A DNA stretch of 64,000 nt, taken from Bradyrhizobium sp. SSBR45G (GTDB lineage Bacteria > Pseudomonadota > Alphaproteobacteria > Rhizobiales > Xanthobacteraceae). The notes under the pieces are model-generated. The model was not told the origin of the DNA. It was given only the letters and a program-made list of their open reading frames with translations, and made no database searches. Positions 60,407 to 64,000 of this stretch are shown one piece after another. A program made the translations under genes and the position numbers. The stretch is from the NCBI RefSeq assembly GCF_030159255.1, contig NZ_BSCT01000003.1:1-64000 (forward strand), read 5' to 3'. Every line of letters begins with the position of its first letter. Positions within the stretch are counted from its first letter, which is position 1.

Positions 60407-62563
60407 ATGAAGCTGACTCAGATGCTTGCCGGCTACCTTTGCGCGGCGGCGCTGCTGCACGCAGGCGTGGCGATGGCGGATGTGGAGATTTCCGCCAACG
60501 ACATCGGCGGCCAGGTGATTGGCGCCAGCGGACCTGAAGCAGGCGTCTGGGTGATTGCCGAGACCACAGACCTGCCGACGAAATATGCCAAGGTGGTGGT
60601 GACCGACGATCAGGGCCGGTTCGTCATTCCCGAGCTTCCCGCCGCCACCTACACGGTCTGGGTGCGGGGCTATGGAGTCCGGGACACCGAGCGCCAGGAG
60701 ACCCGTCCGGGCAAGCTGCTGGATTTCAAGACCGCTGCGGCATCGCCACAGCAGGACGCGCAGAACTACCCCGGCATGTACTGGTATTCGCTGCTCGACA
60801 TCCCCAGGCCGGACGAGTTTCCCGGCACCGGCGCCAAGGGCAACAAGATGCCGGAGACGATGAAGTCGCAAGCGCAATGGGTCGATACGGTCAAGAACAT
60901 GTGTCAGTCCTGCCATGCGCTCGGCTCGCGTGGCATCCGCGAGATCCCGAAGGTCTTCATGGAGGGGCACGATTCACAGACCGCCTGGGCGATGCGCACC
61001 CAGGCCGGCCAGGCTCAGGAATACATGGCGACGGTTCTCGCCAGCATGGGGCCTGACAAGGTCTATGACCTGTTCTCGAGATGGACCGACCGGATTGCCG
61101 CAGGAGAATTGCCGTTCGACAAGCCGGACCGTCCCAAGGGCATCGAGCGCAACGTCGTTTACACGATGTGGGACTGGGCGGCGCCGACGCGCTATCAGCA
61201 CGATGCGATCTCGACCGACAAGCGCAACCCGCGCGTCAATGCCAATGGCCTGATCTACGGCTCCTCGGAGGAGAGCTCGGATCTCGTCCCGACGCTCGAT
61301 CCCGTCAAGAATATCGCCGCAACGATCAAGCATCCGTATCTCGACCCGGCGACGCCATCATCCACGGATGCGCCGCGGGGAACGTCCGCCTATTGGGGCG
61401 ATGATCCGATCTGGGACGGCCACACCAGCATCCACAATGTGATGATGGACGAGCAGGGCAAGGTCTGGTTCACCGCGCGAATGCGCCCGCCGGCGAATCC
61501 GGACTATTGCAAGCAGGGCTCAGACCTGCCGTCGGCCAAGGTCGCCCCGCAGGCGACGTCGCTGCGTCAGCTGTCGCGCTTCGACCCGGCCACTGCAAAG
61601 TGGGACCTCATCAACACCTGCTTCACGACGCACCACCTGTATTTCGACGACGATGCCAATCAGACGCTGTGGACCAGTTCCGGAGGACCCGGCCTCGGGG
61701 GCGGCATCGTCGGTTGGCTCGATACGAAGCAGTTCCGCGCGAGCGGCGACGCCGTGAAGGCGCAGGGATGGACGCCGTTGATCATCGATACCAACGGCAA
61801 CGGCAAGCGTGACGCCTATGTCGAGCACAAGGATCCGGTGGATCCGACCAAGGACAAGCGCATTGCCGCGTCGTTCTACGGCATCATGCCAAGCCCGGTC
61901 GATGACTCGATCTGGGGACAGGCGATGGACCGCGGCTTCTCGCGCATCGACCAGCCCGGCTATCTGATCCGCGTCGTGCCCGGGCCCGACCCCGCCAACA
62001 CGGCGCTTGCCGAAGTCTATCAGCCGCCGGAGGGGACGTTCGGTCCCCGAGGCATCGACATCGGGCTCGACGGCCTGGTGTGGACGGTGCTGTCCAGCGG
62101 ACATCTCGCAAGCTTTGACCGCAGACTTTGCAAGGGGCCCCTGAACGGGCCGATGGCTGCGGAAGGCAAGCAGTGCCCGGAAGGATGGAAGATCTGGCGG
62201 ATGCCCGGTCCTCAGTTCAGCGGCCTGGACGCGAAGGGAAGCGCCAACCACGCCTACTACGTCTGGGTGGATCGCTACAATACGTTCGGCCTGGGTGCGA
62301 ACGTGCCGATCGCCAGCGCCAATGGCAGCGAGTCCTTGCTCGCGCTCGTCGACGGCCAGTTCGTCAATATGCGCAATCCCTATCCGCTCGGCTTCTTCAC
62401 CAAGAATGTCGATGGCCGCATCGACGATCCCGACACCGGCTGGAAGGGGCGGGGTCTGTGGACCACGACCGGTACGCGCGCGAGCTTCCACGGCGAGGGC
62501 GGCAAGGAGGCGTCGCCGAAGGTCTACAAGGTGCAGATGAGGCCTGATCCGCTGGCCCACTGA
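60407..62563 (+). CDS. periplasmic c-type cytochrome with regulatory-like and beta-propeller domains
   Basis: Exported protein of 718 residues with a signal peptide to about residue 24. A carboxypeptidase-regulatory-like beta-sandwich follows (about 30-100, ending PAATYTVWVRGYG). A single haem c site CQSCH is at 166-170. The C-terminal part (about 330-718) has repeated WFT/LWTSS/VWTVLSS strands like a Vgb-type beta-propeller. The build suggests a periplasmic oxidoreductase or lyase passing electrons through one haem. The substrate is unknown. The upstream gap gives room for its own promoter. Confidence 0.75.
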   Translation: MKLTQMLAGYLCAAALLHAGVAMADVEISANDIGGQVIGASGPEAGVWVIAETTDLPTKYAKVVVTDDQGRFVIPELPAATYTVWVRGYGVRDTERQETRPGKLLDFKTAAASPQQDAQNYPGMYWYSLLDIPRPDEFPGTGAKGNKMPETMKSQAQWVDTVKNMCQSCHALGSRGIREIPKVFMEGHDSQTAWAMRTQAGQAQEYMATVLASMGPDKVYDLFSRWTDRIAAGELPFDKPDRPKGIERNVVYTMWDWAAPTRYQHDAISTDKRNPRVNANGLIYGSSEESSDLVPTLDPVKNIAATIKHPYLDPATPSSTDAPRGTSAYWGDDPIWDGHTSIHNVMMDEQGKVWFTARMRPPANPDYCKQGSDLPSAKVAPQATSLRQLSRFDPATAKWDLINTCFTTHHLYFDDDANQTLWTSSGGPGLGGGIVGWLDTKQFRASGDAVKAQGWTPLIIDTNGNGKRDAYVEHKDPVDPTKDKRIAASFYGIMPSPVDDSIWGQAMDRGFSRIDQPGYLIRVVPGPDPANTALAEVYQPPEGTFGPRGIDIGLDGLVWTVLSSGHLASFDRRLCKGPLNGPMAAEGKQCPEGWKIWRMPGPQFSGLDAKGSANHAYYVWVDRYNTFGLGANVPIASANGSESLLALVDGQFVNMRNPYPLGFFTKNVDGRIDDPDTGWKGRGLWTTTGTRASFHGEGGKEASPKVYKVQMRPDPLAH

Positions 62564-62722
62564 AGCCAAACGCCACGGGGAGCCCTCACGGGTCAACCCC
62601 TTCTGGGACTGAGAGACATGAAGACGACATCACGACGCGCATTGAGATGTCGATCAGGATCGTCTGAGGTACCGCGCCGCGTTCAATTTCATCGTCGTTG
62701 GATCGACCAAAGGGAGGGGCCC

Positions 62723-63721
62723 ATGATCAATCTCAACCGCCGTCAGGTGTTGACCGGCGCAGCCTTGGCGGGGACTGCGGCCGTTGCTCGCCTCGGCACG
62801 GCGCCGGCCGAAGCGGCAGTGACTCCGGCCGGCGCGCAGGCACCTGGCTTCTACCGCTACAAGGTGGGATCGTTCGAGTGCACGTCCATCAATGACGGTG
62901 CGCGCACGTTCCCGGTCCCGGACACGTTCGTCACCAACGCGTCCAAGGAGGAGGCGGTCGCCGCCGCCGACGCGGCCTACATGCCGAAAGGAATGGTGAC
63001 CATCCCCTTCAACCCCCAACTCATCAACACCGGCAGCCGGCTCGTGCTGATCGACACCGGGAACGGTGTGGCCAATCTGGAGCCCAGCAAGGGCGCGGTC
63101 GGCCGAACCCTGCAGAATCTCGCTGCCGCGGGCGTCGATCCGAAGGCCATCGATGTCGTGCTGCTGTCGCATCTGCACCCCGATCATACCAACGGCATCC
63201 GCGCAGCCGACGGATCGATGGCGTTCCCGAATGCCGAGATCATGGTGCCTGCGAAGGATTGGGAGTTCTGGACCAGCGAGGACAACGCGGCCAAGGCGCA
63301 GTCCAGCGAGATGATGAAGAACTACTTCGCCAATGTGAGGAAGACCTTCGCAGGCATCGAGTCCAAGGTGACGAAATATGACTGGGACAAGGAGGTCGCT
63401 CCGGGAATCACGTCGATCGCCACGCCCGGCCACACGCCAGGTCACACCTCGTTCGCCGTCGCGTCGGGCAATTCGAAGGTGCTGATCCAATCCGATGTCA
63501 CCAACATTCCGGAATTCTTCCTGCGACATCCGGATTGGCACGTCGTGTTCGACACCGACCCCGATCTTGCGCAGCAGACCCGCCACAAGTTCTACGACAT
63601 GGCGGCGGCCGAGAAGGCGACCGTGATCGGATTCCACTTTAGGTTCCCGTCGGTCGGGCACGTCGAGAAAGACGGCGCCGGCTATCGGTTGATCCCGTCA
63701 TCGTGGAATCCGACGCTTTGA
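62723..63721 (+). CDS. Tat-exported metallo-beta-lactamase-fold hydrolase
   Basis: A 332-residue protein with a clear Tat signal (NRRQVLTGAALAGTAAVARLG). The zinc motif HLHPDH is at residues 150-155, with PGHTPGHTSFA near 237 and GFHFRFPSVGH near 303. It belongs to the lactonase/AHL-hydrolase-like branch of the MBL superfamily. ATG 62723 has AGGGAGG upstream. With the cytochrome and the PrpD pair it may hydrolyse a lactone formed in the periplasm. Confidence 0.88.
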   Translation: MINLNRRQVLTGAALAGTAAVARLGTAPAEAAVTPAGAQAPGFYRYKVGSFECTSINDGARTFPVPDTFVTNASKEEAVAAADAAYMPKGMVTIPFNPQLINTGSRLVLIDTGNGVANLEPSKGAVGRTLQNLAAAGVDPKAIDVVLLSHLHPDHTNGIRAADGSMAFPNAEIMVPAKDWEFWTSEDNAAKAQSSEMMKNYFANVRKTFAGIESKVTKYDWDKEVAPGITSIATPGHTPGHTSFAVASGNSKVLIQSDVTNIPEFFLRHPDWHVVFDTDPDLAQQTRHKFYDMAAAEKATVIGFHFRFPSVGHVEKDGAGYRLIPSSWNPTL

Positions 63722-63752
63722 GAGACTGGTTAACTGTAGCACGGCGGAATCG

Positions 63753-64000
63753 ATGTTCGACCGAAAGAGACCTCGCGTGAAGCCAACAGACCTGCTCTCA
63801 GGTCTTCGCTGCACCATCGCAAGCCTCTGCTTGGGAGTCGCGGCCATGATGACGGGAGCGGCCGCGTACGAGGTGCGCGAGATCGCTCCGACCGGCGTGC
63901 TGCGCGTGGCGGTCGCAGTCGGGCCGGCCGCCTCCGCATTCTGGACGACACGCGACCCGGCGACGGGCAAGCCGGTCGGCGTGACGGTCGAACTTGCGAA
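63753..64000 (+). CDS. periplasmic substrate-binding protein, cut by window end
   Basis: Only the first 82 codons are in the window. The frame reads MFDRKRPRVKPTDLL, a hydrophobic signal segment (IASLCLGVAAMMTGAAA), then IAPTGVLRVAVAVGPAASAF and GKPVGVTVELA, the usual start of a family 3 solute-binding protein. GTG 63777 is an alternative start. It follows the MBL gene by 31 bp and may supply substrate recognition for the same pathway. Confidence 0.72.
   Translation, partial: MFDRKRPRVKPTDLLSGLRCTIASLCLGVAAMMTGAAAYEVREIAPTGVLRVAVAVGPAASAFWTTRDPATGKPVGVTVELA

Noticed and set aside
1..64000. tRNA, rRNA, CRISPR, insertion sequence or prophage elements
   Set aside because: No cloverleaf-like segments, regular spacer arrays, transposase motifs or phage genes were seen on reading both strands.

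Overview
The window looks like chromosome of a high-GC alphaproteobacterium of the Bradyrhizobium type. This is an inference from GC-rich codon use, rhizobial gene families, Tat and c-type cytochrome proteins and sigma-54 control; no rRNA or other marker gene is present to prove it. I saw no tRNA, rRNA, CRISPR array, insertion sequence or phage gene. Coding density is high and nearly all genes lie in tightly packed or overlapping operons.

Region 1 (1-26389) is a type II secretion island. A lipoprotein secretin gene (gspD) diverges from a ten-gene run, gspE-F-G-H-I-J-K-L-M-N. Around it sit four exported proteins likely to act on phosphate esters or nucleic acids: a calcineurin-like phosphoesterase, an AcpA/phospholipase-C-type phosphoesterase, a PHP-domain protein and an endonuclease/exonuclease/phosphatase protein with two lectin modules. 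PHO-box-like repeats occur upstream of several of them. An overlapping operon of a PpiC-type isomerase and three HupE/UreJ-type membrane proteins lies inside the island. The layout suggests an Hxc-like, phosphate-scavenging secretion system. A 2OG-Fe(II)-oxygenase-like protein and a large spermidine-synthase-like membrane protein are also here.

Region 2 (26727-41424) is a soluble di-iron monooxygenase cluster of the MimABCD/PrmABCD (propane/phenol/acetone) type. Its order is zinc alcohol dehydrogenase, two small unknown genes, hydroxylase alpha subunit, reductase, hydroxylase beta subunit, coupling protein, amidohydrolase, MIP18/DUF59 protein and a tailless GroEL. AcoR/MimR-like sigma-54 activators stand at both ends. 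A textbook -24/-12 promoter and a perfect 10-3-10 palindrome lie in front of the dehydrogenase.

Region 3 (42102-53873) is one candidate LysR regulon. A minus-strand run holds biotin carboxyl carrier protein, biotin carboxylase, PxpB, PxpC, a carrier-like protein without the biotin lysine, PxpA, an SDR oxidoreductase and a four-gene polar amino acid ABC transporter, ending at a clear terminator. An aminotransferase and an RraA-type aldolase run the other way from the LysR gene. The same 15-bp box (ATAAG-N5-CTTAT-like) is found before all three transcription units. Together they could open a cyclic amide, transaminate the product and split it by aldol cleavage.

Region 4 (53902-64000) holds a second LysR gene divergent from a DctA-type carrier, a PdxA-family dehydrogenase, two MmgE/PrpD proteins that both carry Tat-like signal sequences, a c-type cytochrome with a beta-propeller, a Tat-exported metallo-beta-lactamase-fold hydrolase and the start of a periplasmic binding protein cut by the window edge. 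This looks like a partly periplasmic catabolic pathway of unknown substrate.
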